NCBI GenBank assembly: GCA_900169235.1
Contig: FWCC01000006.1
Coordinates: 62,001-126,000, forward strand
Length of the DNA stretch: 64,000 nucleotides
Origin: Zarea fungicola
Lineage: Eukaryota; Ascomycota; Sordariomycetes; Hypocreales; Cordycipitaceae
Direction: 5' to 3'
This document shows positions 10,442 to 23,373 of the stretch, piece after piece. How positions within the stretch are numbered: the stretch's first letter is position 1; every line of letters starts with the position of its first letter. The notes under the pieces were generated by a model. It saw nothing but the letters and a program-made list of their open reading frames with translations. It did not search any database and was not told the DNA's origin. Made by a program: the position numbers and the translations under genes.

Positions 10442-13353
10442 GGCTGTATAAGAGCTTATGGTTACCACCACACTTTGCAATATCTTTACATGGCACGAGA
10501 TGTACAGAGTAGCCAAGTTCAAATCGTGGATGACTGTGAGAGAAATGCTGTCAACTGCATGAAATGAATGTTTACATGTCTTCGGGTCAGGGTACTATGG
10601 CCCACCTAGCTGCCTAGATTAGTATAAATAGCTTAGCTGCCAGCCTAAGACATTCGGATAAATACCCTCCTCTAGTTTAGGCTCATTCTTATTTAAATGC
10701 TTTGCTCTAATCTATTAATTCCCGTTGCGGAGGTTGCTGAATAGGTTTTCACGACGTGGCTTATTATGTGGAGGATCAAACTGGCACAGGAAAAGCAACA
10801 GTCTGACAAAGCTCCGCCCGTCTCTGGCCTTTATTTAGATCAAACATGAATCAAATGAAGATAATAGTCGAGTTCATCTCATTGTTGACAGACTGCTAAT
10901 TCCACCTGTCTTATATGTAATCTCAAGCTTACAGATTCTCCCCGGGGTAGCGACTGTCAGCCAGCACAATAACCCTGTCACGCTCCCAAGACACTCGCGT
11001 CTTGTAGACACTTGAACTTTTCCAAAATTATCGTTCGGGAGATAAGCATGCGCTACGGAGTTAATCAAGGCCCACTATCCTAGTAGCGACAACTGCAGTA
11101 GAGCTGGATAGTTTACAGGAAAGCCTGGACAATGGAGTTTTACATTTCAATACACCAAGTGACTTGTGCAGATTGCCGATTTAGGCAAAATAGCCTGTCA
11201 TATCCCCACTTCCCGCAGAACATTGGCTTCGCCTTTCGGGTCAGACAAGACTAGTGCGCGTGGGTCAAGTCGACCCAGGCCAATCGCAGGCTCCTCTCGA
11301 CAATCCTGGTCATCGCTCTCAGGCATTCCGCCGCCCTTGTGTGGTTATTCTCCGATACTGACCCTCAAAAGTAAGCAGAGTAAGCACATCACCTGGAAGG
11401 ACTACACCACATTTGCTGGTGCGCGGGACCCTGGCCAATCTGGTACGAGAGAACTTCCCTGTACCGTACGTACTTCCCCGTTGCGAACTCAACCACACAA
11501 ACGACCCGCGCCAGCCACACGTCGAGATATCCAGTACACGAGAGCGCTCAACTAATCTAGAGCTGCAATTATGACCAACACAGTTTTCACAAGTCGTAAG
11601 GGGATGACAGATGGAGTATATGGCCATACGAGATGGTTGTGTGTTTATGTCGCGTTGACGAGCGAGAGGCGGTTCGAGGATGTTGTCAAGGCGCAGAATT
11701 TCGCCCTGAAGGTGATGAGCACGATATGAATGTCAAACATATCCGACGCACCATAGTAGACATGAGTGGGCACAGACTGCTGATTGGCAATCGCGTAGAG
11801 TACCGTGTAGTATGCACGCAGCCTCTGTTGGCCTAACACGCAAGCGTCCTGCCTGGGTGGCCAATTTATCGTACCACTGCTGCAGAAGTATTTAGTGGAG
11901 GAGTATTGGGTTTATGGGACAAGCTTCTCATCAACAATTACAAGATCAATGTCAAGTAACTGCCTGAATGACGATGGGACGTGACTCTATGCAGCTAAGC
12001 AAAATGCAATAATTGAAGAACGGTGAACTCTCTGGCTAGTCAAGAACGGACGAAAGGGTGATTATATTACAAGTTGTTTTAGAGGAGTTGACTTGTTTTT
12101 CACTTCAGTCTCCAATTTACTGCACTGATTGACCAGATGTGCACTAGTGCCCGGTAAAATTTACCGAGGTACATCACTCAGCAATTTGTACTTGCCATGG
12201 CAACTCTATTCTGTCAAACATTCCTATGCTCAAGGTGTTGGTAGCTTGTTGGTGTGCTGCCTTTATCGCGCTTGCTGACTCTCTTCTTTGCGCAGCATGA
12301 ATGATGTGCTTAGAAGCTGCTCATACCCTGAAAGAAGTTGGGCCTGACAATTGTCTAGTTGAACCTCAAGGCTCTTTTAGGAATAAGGAAACCTGGATAC
12401 TACGAAACTGGGCTGGTGCAAAGTGGGTTTTCACCGCGAAACTAGGGCGGCATGCGGCAACTATAGGGGAATGTGCGGCACAGAATAATCAGATTACATG
12501 GCGTAATGATATTATCAACAATACCAGCGCTGAGATGCCAACGTGTACACTATGGACCCAGAAATAATGCCAGCTAGCGACTTTTGGACCATCAAGATTA
12601 GCAACATCTCCTATACCACTCTTCTTGCAAAGAACGATCGCGAGCCGAGGAGCTAAAGCCTAAGGTAAAGGTCGTGGCTTGTAACTAACTGAGCTGGGTT
12701 ACCCCTTCCAAACCAGACTGCCAAGGGGATATATAAATAGCTTGCATAAAGTGGGAAAAGGCCGTGAAGGCTGATTCGACGGTCTGGTTTTACAGCCGCC
12801 TTCGCAGATGCGTATGCATAAGCCTCGCGGCAAGAAGTACCTTTTAGGGTGCTTAGCTAATAAAATATTTCTAAAATTAAAGTGTTTTAACAGATATAAT
12901 AGATGGCGACATGTATTCGATCCCTGTAAGATCACTTATGCCAGCGCTGCTAACTGAGATAGGAAATGCAAATATTCCTATTTTAATAACCTTGCCTACT
13001 AATTCATATTGGACTTATAGGGCTGTTCAGTAAATGATTTATTCTTGACCCTGATTCGACTAGAGTAGCGCTGATGTCTATCCCTTTGTAATCCTTCCAC
13101 TGCGCAAGTGACTTGCTGCCACCCACTCTATCGGTTTGCACATACTCCTAGTGCTAAAATAAGACAGCAAAGATTATATAACAAACAGTCACCTAGAGTC
13201 AATATCTGCGAGAACATACTTAAGTAGGTCGTTCACGTCCCGAGTAGCCAGCTACCGTTTTCTCTACCCAATTTTGATATCGAACAACGTCAACAGAAAC
13301 ATCATCAGATATTTTTTAAGATCAACTTCAGTTTATATCTTAGATCTGCCGAG
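10442..13353. other. Gene-poor region
   Basis: About 2.9 kb without a supported gene. A stretch at ~11160-11640 is somewhat more GC-rich than its surroundings, with ~100-130-codon frames on both strands, but neither frame shows a motif or proper ATG context. It may be a relic of older coding or mobile DNA. The rest is AT-rich. Confidence 0.45.
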
Positions 13354-14403
13354 ATGAAATGGTACAACGTTCTTCTATTTATTTCTAGCTGGGTGGCTGC
13401 GTCGGCCCAGTCTTACCGGAAGCAAGACGTGGTACTCGATGTGAGGATGGATAGACCTCATGTTTATCTAACGGCGTACCAGTCACAGCTAACAGGTTTT
13501 GACAGCTGGATAAGGTTGCTCTCCATAACGAAGCTGCTTGCGGCAAGGCAAAAAATGATTTTGAGGGTCTATACCAGGTATTCTAGACATTCCGCACCTT
13601 CTATTCCGTCCTGGTGTAACCCCTTCAAGGAACAAAACTCACATCCGCGTGCTTAGGATTTTATCTTGGACGCAACCGTCGTCAACACTACCAAGACAGA
13701 TAAATGCCCCTCCGCAGTTGGATCTACCCCGCTAGACAGATTAAAAGGAGACAATATTGTATACGGCAGCCCTGCGGCCGTGTTTTTCCTTCAAGGAGCT
13801 CGAGAACCACCAAGTCTGGCACTAGGCTCCGCACTTTTTGACATATCCCTCGATATCGATTCTCTTGATATCAAAGGCGACTTTAGCATCCAGCTCGAGC
13901 TAGGTTGGGTTCGGCAAACGCTGCCTCTAGCATCAGATACCGTCACATTCTCTCTCAAAGAAAATGGCAAGCCGCCTTATAGAGTGAATGCGACGAAGGA
14001 AAACATTGTAGCAGATACATTTCACATCGCGGCAATAGTCTTTGACGGCAAAGACGTATACAACAAGGAGTTTAGCCTGGGATTGTATAACCTTGATTTT
14101 ACCTTTCTCATACGAGACAATCCTATCAGCAATGGAACAACGAGCTCCAAGGCAAGTTCCCATCCGACGTCTAGTACGAGCTCCAGGGCAAGCTCTAGTC
14201 AGACGCCTGGTTCGACCTCATCTACCGCCTCGTCTTCAAGCAGTCCGTCTCCTACTAGTACTCCTACCAGTACTAATACTGCTAACGACTCTCAACTCAC
14301 GCCGACAGCGCCTGCTTCAACTACTAAGCCCAATGCTGGGTTTCATCTTGCACCTAGCTGTCTTGCGTTGGTCGCTTTGTGGGGCACTTTTATTTTACTT
14401 TGA
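13354..14403 (+). CDS. Probable GPI-anchored cell-surface protein
   Basis: Three exons fit the frame: 13354-13440, 13506-13577 and 13657-14403, with introns of 65 bp (GTGAGG donor, GCTAAC branch, ACAG end) and 79 bp (GTATTC donor, TTAG end). Unspliced, the frame meets a TAG at 13654-13656; splicing removes it. The joined product is 301 residues: a signal peptide (~19 residues), an ordered domain of ~200 residues with two Cys (EAAC and DKCPS), a Ser/Thr/Pro-rich stalk (~60 residues) and a hydrophobic C-terminus preceded by a small-residue PNAG site. That layout is typical of GPI-anchored fungal wall or membrane proteins. I do not recognise the ordered domain. Confidence 0.7.
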
Positions 14404-14962
14404 AGGCAAACTGTATCTGTGAAGGAGACTGCCTTGTATGGCCATTTTACTGCGAAGCATTGGAATCGCACTGGCATTAACCACTGCTGAAACTATGATA
14501 TTGGAAATCTGACCTGAACGGGATTTTTCTCTAGAGCAACAAGGAATAGGGTTCTTGGCCATTGCCGGCATTATTCTTTACTTGATCTTCACCATTGCAT
14601 GAAATCAAAACCTCAGTAACACTGCAGAACTTCCGAATCTGGAATTATTGAGATGCACACTTTCAGACTCTATTTTGATGATGCACCTGACGTTGGATGT
14701 TTTCTTTATCTCCATCTTCTTGTATTTGTAGCTGGAATTATTAGTCCTGATTTTGGGAGCTTCCAAGGTACAAACTTTTTTCGCTATTTCTCGACCTGAG
14801 CGATACTGAGGCCAGGCGGTTAGCTGGTCGATTTCTAGCCTTGATCAATCGTATGGAAAAGTAAGTCAAATGCTTGTAACCTAGTGAAGCAAATAGCAGT
14901 CAGAGTGGAAGATTGTTATTGATGCGTACCTATCGCTATATGACAGGCTATTAGTCAATGAA
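14404..14962. other. Convergent intergenic region
   Basis: 3' flanks of the GPI-type gene and the propeller gene. No coding signal was seen. Confidence 0.5.
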
Positions 14963-15976
14963 CTATGCATAGAGGGCAACAATTTTGCCCCCTTCAACTG
15001 ATAGACCATCCAAAATCGATGCCTGACCACCTGATGTAGTGACGTATAGCACTCTCTGGTCAAACCATGTCCGTCCAAAGACCGCAGACGTGGCTCCTTC
15101 AACCAATGAGGAGTTGGTTCTTCCTGCAAACAATTTGATGTCGCCATTTGGCGCAATCTTGAACACCTCATTGATGGTGCCCGCGGCAACATATGCGTTA
15201 CCGTACGTGTCAATAGCGAAATCGTCCGGCGGGAAAGCTGTTCCCTTTACCACGGCAGCACCAGTCGCTGCTCCCGTGCGAGTGTCGATTGGGACATGCC
15301 CAAACAGCTGCTTGAAAGTATTGACATAGTACAAACTCTGTCCGTGTAGCCTGATGCCATTGACTCCGATCGGGAGAGGGGCGTTAGGTGGCGGTAGAAA
15401 TGTTGTGTCGCGGAGCACGACAGAGTACTTGCCCGTCGCGACGTTGACACGGTACACGACTCCTTGGGCGCAGTCCGACACTAGAACGGTGTTGGAGCCG
15501 GGCTGCAGTGCCGTCATACCATTCAGGAAGATTGCGTCCGGTATGCTGGTCACTTTTGCCACCTGAGCATTCCCATGGTCACTCAGAGTAACCTTCCAAA
15601 TAGCAAATGATCCCAGCGTGCCTCCAGTGGTCAGCGAGATATTTCCCGCCACAACGGCAAACACGTCCTTGGACGTCTCCGAGATGCCAAGTAGGTTCTG
15701 GTATCCGTCAAAGTGGTGGATGAGCCGGGCGGAATGCTGCTTTCGTGGGTCGATTTCATAGAGCTCGGGGGTGTCTGAGCGCGTCACCAGTAAGTTGCCA
15801 TTCGCGCGCGCCGCAATGTTTTCGACCCAAGAGCCATTTGCAAACTGATACACAGTTCGCGCAAAGGTAGTGCTGGCATCGGATGAGGTTTCTAGATCTG
15901 CGGAACGCGGAAGAATTGCTGCATTGGCCAACGCAACGACGGACAATAGCGTGAATAGAAATTGGTAGACAGCCAT
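14963..15976 (-). CDS. Secreted SMP-30/gluconolactonase-like beta-propeller protein
   Basis: A single-exon 337-residue protein starting at the ATG at 15976-15974; an upstream in-frame Met at 16024 would put 16 residues before the signal peptide and is less likely. The signal peptide ends near ANAA. The rest is repeating beta-strand units with signatures common in SMP-30/NHL-like six-bladed propellers: VYRVNVATGKYSVVL, INEVFKIAPNGDIKLFAG, and DDFAIDTYGNAYVAAG near residue 260. Fungal secreted members are usually annotated as SMP-30/LRE-like without a proven substrate. Possible roles are lactone hydrolysis or ligand binding; the acidic metal ligands of true gluconolactonases were not all identified, so the activity is uncertain. 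Confidence 0.75.
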   Translation of the reverse strand: MAVYQFLFTLLSVVALANAAILPRSADLETSSDASTTFARTVYQFANGSWVENIAARANGNLLVTRSDTPELYEIDPRKQHSARLIHHFDGYQNLLGISETSKDVFAVVAGNISLTTGGTLGSFAIWKVTLSDHGNAQVAKVTSIPDAIFLNGMTALQPGSNTVLVSDCAQGVVYRVNVATGKYSVVLRDTTFLPPPNAPLPIGVNGIRLHGQSLYYVNTFKQLFGHVPIDTRTGAATGAAVVKGTAFPPDDFAIDTYGNAYVAAGTINEVFKIAPNGDIKLFAGRTNSSLVEGATSAVFGRTWFDQRVLYVTTSGGQASILDGLSVEGGKIVALYA

Positions 15977-17875
15977 GACTGGTGAATGATGATATGAGCA
16001 AAATTTCCTTGCGCGTTCAATCAAAGACTGCGCCTGACCTGGGAGGCCAGAAGACCGCCCTATTTATTCAGTTCCATGACAGGAATACAACTGCAGCTTG
16101 CCACCGTCATTAACAACTCGGAAACATGCCGACCGCCGGCGGAACAATGCTGACGTATATGCCAGGATAACTCGAGTTGAACGACAGGCTTTCGATTAGG
16201 CAACAAGCGTAACGCTGACGAAGCCCTATAAACTGCGTCACTAGTTAGCTCTTTAGCTGTCCCGCAGACATGGGATAATAATTCAGCCTTGGTTCTGGCT
16301 GGCCACTTTTTGGCGCAACATTAGCTGCTAACTCCGGTTGAGATTCCTAGCTCCGGCATGGCTAATCCTCAACAATGAATACAAATAACTAATCCTGGTC
16401 AGGGGACCAACGTTGAAGACAATCAGCCTGCATCCGCATTTATCCGCTCCATCCGTCAACGTCTGTTTCTGTCTCATCCTCATAATAACTAATAAACATG
16501 TTAGGACAGTAGGTGTAACGTTATGCCGACACGGAATCAAACATGGCGATGAGATGACCAATTCAGTAAAGAAACAACAATTCGAGCCTAGCGTAGATGT
16601 CACATCGAGCAGTCAAGAGCCGACCCGCCGACTTTATTACAGAGCTTTGCGAGCTACCGCGTATGGTACAAATTCTGTGAATTGTGGAGGGTGCACATTC
16701 AATAAACCGCCCGCTACCTCTTACTAACTCTCGTAGAGCATTAATAACTCGCTTTTGTTGGCTAGTTTGTCGTAGCTTAGGAAATTGATATGCCTGCTAC
16801 TTTGGTCATGCCTCTTGCGGACTTCTTCCCTTCTTTGATGACAGGTTGTAGACGAGGACATTGCATCACCCTGCTCCTCCATTTTCTCTGGAATCTTTTT
16901 TTTTTTTTTAATAAAATCAACGCATGCTGCAGACGAATGATAAATATCTTAGATTTCAATTTACCTGAGTTTAATGTAATAAAAGTCATTATTGAAGCGC
17001 AAAGGTGGCAGCTGTGGCGAGTCGGACTTTGAAAAGAAATCCGAGCACCGGCGCCACGTCGGACAAGATTCAGCCGCAGTTGACGGATTGCGAATATGCA
17101 GGCCGCAGGTTACAGCCAATAGGTAAATTCAATTAAGACACTGCACAGAGCGCTCATGCAAGATCAAATTCAGTACCGTATTATGCCGTATTACTTTCTT
17201 GCAGGCGTACTCTGGTCTAGTGGCGGCCTCCCAAGGTCGAGTTGTCACCAGCGCGCATGGCGGACTTTCTTACAACGAGGAGTTTCCTCTATCGTCGCGC
17301 TTCTTCGCAAATGCCTGAATTTATGACTTCTCCTTTGGCTCCAATTCAAACTCGCGTACATATTATGTTGTACATAAGTTGTCGGTATATCGCGCCTTAA
17401 ATTTCCCGGCGGCACTGCTATATGGGATTGGGTTTGGCTGACTTGTTACGAGTAAAATCAGCTTCCTTCAAACTTACGCCTGTCTTTTTTGAGCTCTCCT
17501 TACTTTTCGGCAAAATTTAAATGCAATTTGAATCGCGGGCCTCAACTACTGGTACTTGGAGGCGGAGTATACTTACTAGGAACCTGACTTTGCTATACAA
17601 TGCTCACTGATCAATTACCATTTTACGCCTACGTGTGCCCTTAATCCTCCCCACAAGCATTTGGCCTCATCTTACGACCGTTCAGCGCCATAATTGCATT
17701 TCCAGGCCTACCAAATCTCTTAAGAGCTATTCCCTACCTATCTGCTGGCGAGAATTGTGAGGAGCAATTGGATTAGAACGATATATTGTGGTGGGTGGCA
17801 TCATTGCTGCCACCTTACTGCATCTTAAAGGCAGCGCTACTTCAAGCGAAGCGGTGGGGGCATGGCACAAGTAGA
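15977..17875. other. Gene-poor intergenic region
   Basis: Begins with the promoter of the propeller gene (an AT-rich TATA-like patch near 16061-16069), then ~1.8 kb without a supported gene. An 11-base T run lies near 16900. No mobile element was recognised. Confidence 0.5.
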
Positions 17876-20800
17876 CTAAATAAGGCAACTTCCCTTGAGT
17901 CGTCCACGGTAGTTATTAACACCGACTCTGCTTACCAGAGGGACGGAATGCGTTTGGGCCTGCGTTGCAATTCTCTCCCACAATACCAATTCGTTCGCAT
18001 CCAATTTGGCACCGTTGTCGACAAGGAGCCGCACAACTCCTGTATTTCCTTGATGGACGGCAGCCTGCAGCGCTGTCATACCAATCGTAGCCTTGGCCTC
18101 GATGTCGGCGCCTGCGTCAAGCAGTATTTGCACAGTCTCATATCCACCTGCAGCGGCGGCAAGAAATAACGGTGTCTGCCCGAACAGATCCCTGGCATTA
18201 ACCTCAGCGCCCTTATCGACGAATAGCTGTACAACCGCGTCATGCCGGCTGGCGGCGGCAAACATCAACGGCCTTTTGCCAAGTTCATCCATGGCCTCGA
18301 TTTTCGCGCCCTTGTCGAGCAGCAGACTTAGAACTGCCTTCTGCATGTACCTAGGCTTCACAGTGCGATGGGCATGGATAGGAAGGCTTGGCCGCACAAT
18401 GGCCATGCCCTCATCTGTAGCTGCCCTGATCAGTGGTGTGAAACCCAAGACGTCTCTTGCCTCGAGATTGGCCCCCTTATCGAGTAGCAATCCCACAATT
18501 GCCTCATGCTTAAGCCCGGCGGCCACTGATAGCGGCGTTTGACCATGACAGTCTTTTGTCTCGATGTTCGCACCGTTATTGAGTAGAAGCTTCGCAATCT
18601 CTAAATGGCCACCTGAAACGGCACGCCATAGTGGCGTTCGACCATAATGGTTCTTAGCTTCGATGCTAGCGCCTTTATCGAGTAATAGCTTTACAGTAGC
18701 CTCACGTCCATTCCCAGATGCGCAGGAAAGTGGCGTCTGATTCCATAGATCGTTGGCCTCGATGTCGCTGCCCTTGTCTACCAGCTGCTTCACGATTCCC
18801 TCTTGCCCTTCCCTAGCTGCCCGTAGCAACCAAGCGTCTCGTAACTTGGGTGCTTTTGCGACATCAATGGCTAGCCCCTGCCTGTCACGTAGTAAGACTG
18901 CCGAGCTGGCTAAAGCATGGGTTTCCCACTCGGAGCGCGAATAGTCTACGAATAAATGCCATGAGGATTGTTTCTCTCGCATGCGAAGGCGACCGTTACG
19001 CCACAGGTCTATTTTTCCGCCATCTTGATTGAGCGTTGGGTTGCCGTAGTTGCAGCTTTCTGCGCTCAAGCATGTCCAGCAGACTTTGAAAATGCAGAAG
19101 TTTGCTTCTTCTTCTGTCATGTGATACCACTTTCTGGTTGTTGAACGTTCGGGTAGCAAAAAGTCCTTTACGGATTGATGACAAAAGTTTATGGTTGGCT
19201 CATCCCCACTACTTTCATGCAGGATCGAGCTGCAAACAGTGAGGATGTCATCGTAGATTGACAAATCTTCTCCGCTTTCCATCGAGTTGCTTTTCCAGAC
19301 TGCAAATGCGGTTCTCATCTCAGTCACCTTCAACGGACGCCGCGCCGCAACCATGCAGAGTAGAATGAACTGGGCATGGTCCTGATTTGCAGGCTCAATT
19401 CGGTCCAGAATTACCGCATATGTGTTATTGAGTCCTTTGGGTAGGCTATTGAGTTTGGTACCAACGTCCAGCATGCGTAACTCCGGCCTCCCCAGCTCGG
19501 CAATCATAAGAGATGCCCAAAGAAAAGTACCACCACTGCGTTGTTTCAATGCTTTGCTGACTTTCAATCGTATTTTTGGCGCGTATCTTTTCTTTTGTGC
19601 AAGCTCATCGACCTTTGCATCAATATACTCACTCAGATCGTTGTTTATGTGCGCCGATTCTATTCGTAGCGCTGCTGGAGAGATGCCAGCCAGTTCACTA
19701 TCAATATCATCAACGTCAAGCCGGTAGGTGGTAAGCATCTTGACTCTTCCAAACACGTCACCAAAAAGACTCGGTAGGGCTAGTAACTTCAATGAAACGA
19801 GCAAATCTCGACGTGTTGATGTTTCGCACTCGTCTAGAGCATCAATGAGAATAAAGACTTCGCCTGCGTGACGATCTCGGATCATATGATGAAATATTTC
19901 CCAGAGAGCCGAAAAATCACAGAAGAGTTCGTCAAATATGCTGGAATCAGGATGCTTCTCAAAATCAGGCTGCAAGTATTGGAAAAGATTGTTGTTCTGG
20001 AGCAATAGCTGCCAGATAAGACTTCGCAGTAGGGCAGTTGGAGTATTCCGATTCCTGTCTGTGTCGTCAAAGAAAAAGTAGGCAAACATTTTATCCTGGG
20101 ATTTCTCTACTTTTGCTCTCAGTAACCGTACTAAAAAGGTTGCCAACATTGTCTTTCCGATACCAGGAGGCCCAATGAGGCGAAGAACCCCCGTTTTGAC
20201 GCCTGTGCTCCATGCACAAAACTTGGTTTCTTTGAGAATCCACTCACAGGTATGCCTGACAGTTTTGCCTCTATTTCTCTCAATATCGGCAAGAATATAC
20301 TCTGGGTTTCTAACTCTCATCTGCTGTAGGCATTTTTTGATATTATCAGACGTAGAAATTTCACTAATTGGAATGGGCTTTGGGTTATGGCGACGATTGA
20401 GAGCCTCCTTAGCCCCACGAGAAATGCGCCGTAGCCAAGGATAAATCAGCCCAAATGAAGGGTCGTTGATACCGTAGAACTTATTAATATGGACATGGTC
20501 AGCGTCAAGCGCTACCGTGCGATGGCCATCGATGCAGGCGCTAGACTCCGGAACGACCTAGAATGCAATCAGATACTACTGTATGGTTATGTTCAGCAAG
20601 ACACAAACCAGCATGGGTGAAAGAAACTTCCCCGCAACGCCGAGCCGGGACGAATAGTCTGTAGCAAGCTTTTCAAACGCACAAATAACAGGCACCGACT
20701 CAGAAAAGAGCCAACAAGTGAAATCGCGCAAACGATCCGTCAGGGCATCCGATTGGTCCTCAAGGGCTTTTAACAACCTGGTTTCGGAAACAAAACCAGG

Positions 20801-21564
20801 AGGAGCGAGAGATGCAATCATGGCCCCCCAAGCTGCAGCTGGACTTCCCCGATGAGGCGTACCCAGAAAAAGAACCCCAACCGTGCATTCTGAGATGCGC
20901 GGGTGCAACGAATCATGTCGTGACGAAGATACAATTGCCTGTGCTTGGTCAGCACAGTCAAGGATAGCTATTCGCTGATCTCTAATTACCTGTTCGATGA
21001 TGTTGCCACCGAAACTGTGTCCAATGAACAATAAAGGCCGATTAAGGGCTGGCGTCTAAAGAGTATTAACAAAGCCGATGCCACTCAAGGCTAGCATTAA
21101 CCTAACTTGATCACGGCTATCTCCGAGATAGCATAGCAAGCTATCAGAAATATTCGAAAGCCGCTGTTGGGGTGCACTCTCTTTCGATATCCAGGTCGAA
21201 TCATAATTAAAAGCCATAACCCGACAGTCTAGATTCTTAGGAAGCAGCTCACTTAGCCAGTTGAACGGCGTAGTGGGGTATCCATGGCTGTTTGGAGGGT
21301 TGTTTTTGGGCAGCCAGACCCAGGCAAAATCTGGATTTGCGCCGAGCCCATGAACGGCCACGATGCTAGGACATGGTTATTTATCTCTGTATTTGACACA
21401 ATTTGGACGCAGACGTACTCAACAATCGGTTCATCACAGTCGTGTAATATTTTTAGGCCTAAATTGCCACTTGAGCGAAGCTTTCGACGCGCTGTGTTGC
21501 TCCAATCATCATCCACCTGCCTCTGGCGACGACCTGGGGCTAGACGACTAAAGAAGGAAGTCAT
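17876..21564 (-). CDS. NLR-type protein: alpha/beta-hydrolase, NACHT, ankyrin repeats
   Basis: Four exons: 21564-21419, 21365-21107, 21055-20609 and 20557-17876; introns are 53, 51 and 51 bp, all GT..AG. The product is 1177 residues. Residues ~49-270 form an alpha/beta-hydrolase (SesB/lipase-like): VDIVAVHGLGANPDFAW follows the first splice, GHSFGG is the nucleophile elbow, and FLGTPHRGSP follows. A NACHT ATPase comes next: Walker A GPPGIGKT (~413-420), Walker B LIDALDE (~521-527) and a typical FCHQSVKDFLL helix. Eight ankyrin repeats fill ~855-1125; the fifth is broken by a ~22-residue insertion. This is the fungal STAND/NLR layout of effector domain, nucleotide switch and ligand-sensing repeats, used in non-self recognition and cell death. 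The start at 21603 is an alternative. The repeats are still similar to each other, as in recently reshuffled NLRs. Confidence 0.88.
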
Positions 21565-23373
21565 GGCGGCAACAGCCAGGATGAGAGACTCTTTCTGCTG
21601 CAACAGTGAGATAAATACTGCAGAATATGGTCAGACCGGCTAGCAGGGCAGGAAGGAGAACGGAAACGTGACACCACAGCCAAAAGATGAATCTCTCGCC
21701 GCAAATGAAATAAACGGTAAGACGGTGCCGCATGAAGCTACCTTGTTGCAGCGACCAGAATTTAGACTTGGAGCAGAGTAGCGCTACCTTGCAAGCCTTT
21801 CGGGCAAGAATTTTTCCTGTGGGTAAACACTCTGCCTGATTTCCTACTTGGACGAATGGAATGGCTCCTTAACACATGCAGGACATATATTTAGGTACTC
21901 CGTACTTCTAGTGCAGCACCTATTCAACGCCACCAGCGCTTGCACGAGCACATGAGACATGAAAAATCGGTGCCAACATATGACACGCAACGTGCCCCCC
22001 ATCTGCCCCCATCTGGCGCGAGTTGTGTACGAAAGCTGGTCTAGTATTCTGGGCCTGCTATGGCGCATTCTCGCGAAAACGGAGTTCTGCCTTTTTGTGG
22101 TCATGATGGCAGAGTTGCAACATGAGATGGCGCCAGGCTGCTACGACGGGTTGGGGTGCGTGTTCAAAGACCAAGTGGACAGAACAGTAGATAAATTTGG
22201 TTATTTACCACTCTGCAATTGAACATCTTATGCATTAAATACAGTTTTATTGAAAATATTCGAAGGCAGCAACCATTAATGGAAGCAGTGAAGCAGGCTT
22301 GGTTTACCACCTGATCTGAGTCGCCGACCAGTCTTTCAGCAGAATGCGACGACACAGAGTATTTGAATTTAACAACGCGAAGTACAAACTGTAATTAGAA
22401 TATACAATCACCACCGACAGATTTAGGATAGATGCTCATATCTCTAGAACACTTTCACTCCTAATAATAGTTCTTCATCAGGCTGCTAGCCGAAACGGAT
22501 TAAGTCGATCTGGTGACTGTTCGAGCTAATCAATTCTGAGCCGCTCTAAATAGGGGCGGACTGGGATATGCTGACTGGATGGCCAGGGACAACGATTCTA
22601 CGAACCTCCTCGTGGAGAACGCTTATATACCTCACTAAAACCCAGTCTCTAAGCTATAGAGCATTACTTTTTAATAGACTAACTTACTATAAGAACACTA
22701 TCAATTATAAGAAAATCGGCTTCAAGTAATTTGCTTCAGATCTCTACGGGGGCGTAGTGCCAATCAGTGAGAAGGATATTCGAGATCTGGTGTTGACAAA
22801 GAGAACTGTGTTCGAGTTGCAATGTTTCGCCCTCACTTGACACGGATAATTAAGCGCTATTATCATCGAGCCTAATCAACCACTAGTTCGCCTCTGGCGC
22901 GAACCGAGCCATTGGAAGTATGACCATAGCTTCTTGCTGTAACTCATCCATTAGCGCCAGTAGCATTCCCGGATTTCTACTGCAAGCTCTCGCGGCAGAG
23001 TGCCGTGGTGGCTCTTACGGCTGAAATCAACCTGAATTGTTAATGCACTTCATAGAGCTTCATAAGCTCATTGATGCCGGCGCTTGCGCCTATGGTTTTG
23101 GGCGAACCACCCAGGTCCCAGGAGTCATTGGATCGCAGGCCAACTCACCTTTCAACCGCAGTGCACACTCCGATTAAACCCTACGCGGATGAACATAAGT
23201 GCAAAATAATAATAATAATGTTTGAAATTTAAGCTTAATCCGTGGCAATCCTACCCGAGATATAAAGATGAGTATAATGGCTTTACTAGAAGACCGGCCT
23301 CGACAAAACCATTGTCCTTGTTCTGTGACTCGTTTCCCGTTTTGGTTGGATCTTGGTTGCAAGCTTCTATTAG
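21565..23373. other. AT-rich intergenic region
   Basis: NLR promoter side followed by ~1.7 kb of AT-rich DNA. Frames of 60-87 codons are present but carry no motif. No gene was supported. Confidence 0.5.

Noticed and set aside
11166..11627. Possible relic gene in a slightly more GC-rich patch
   Set aside because: Frames on both strands are similar in length and lack domains or good start contexts.
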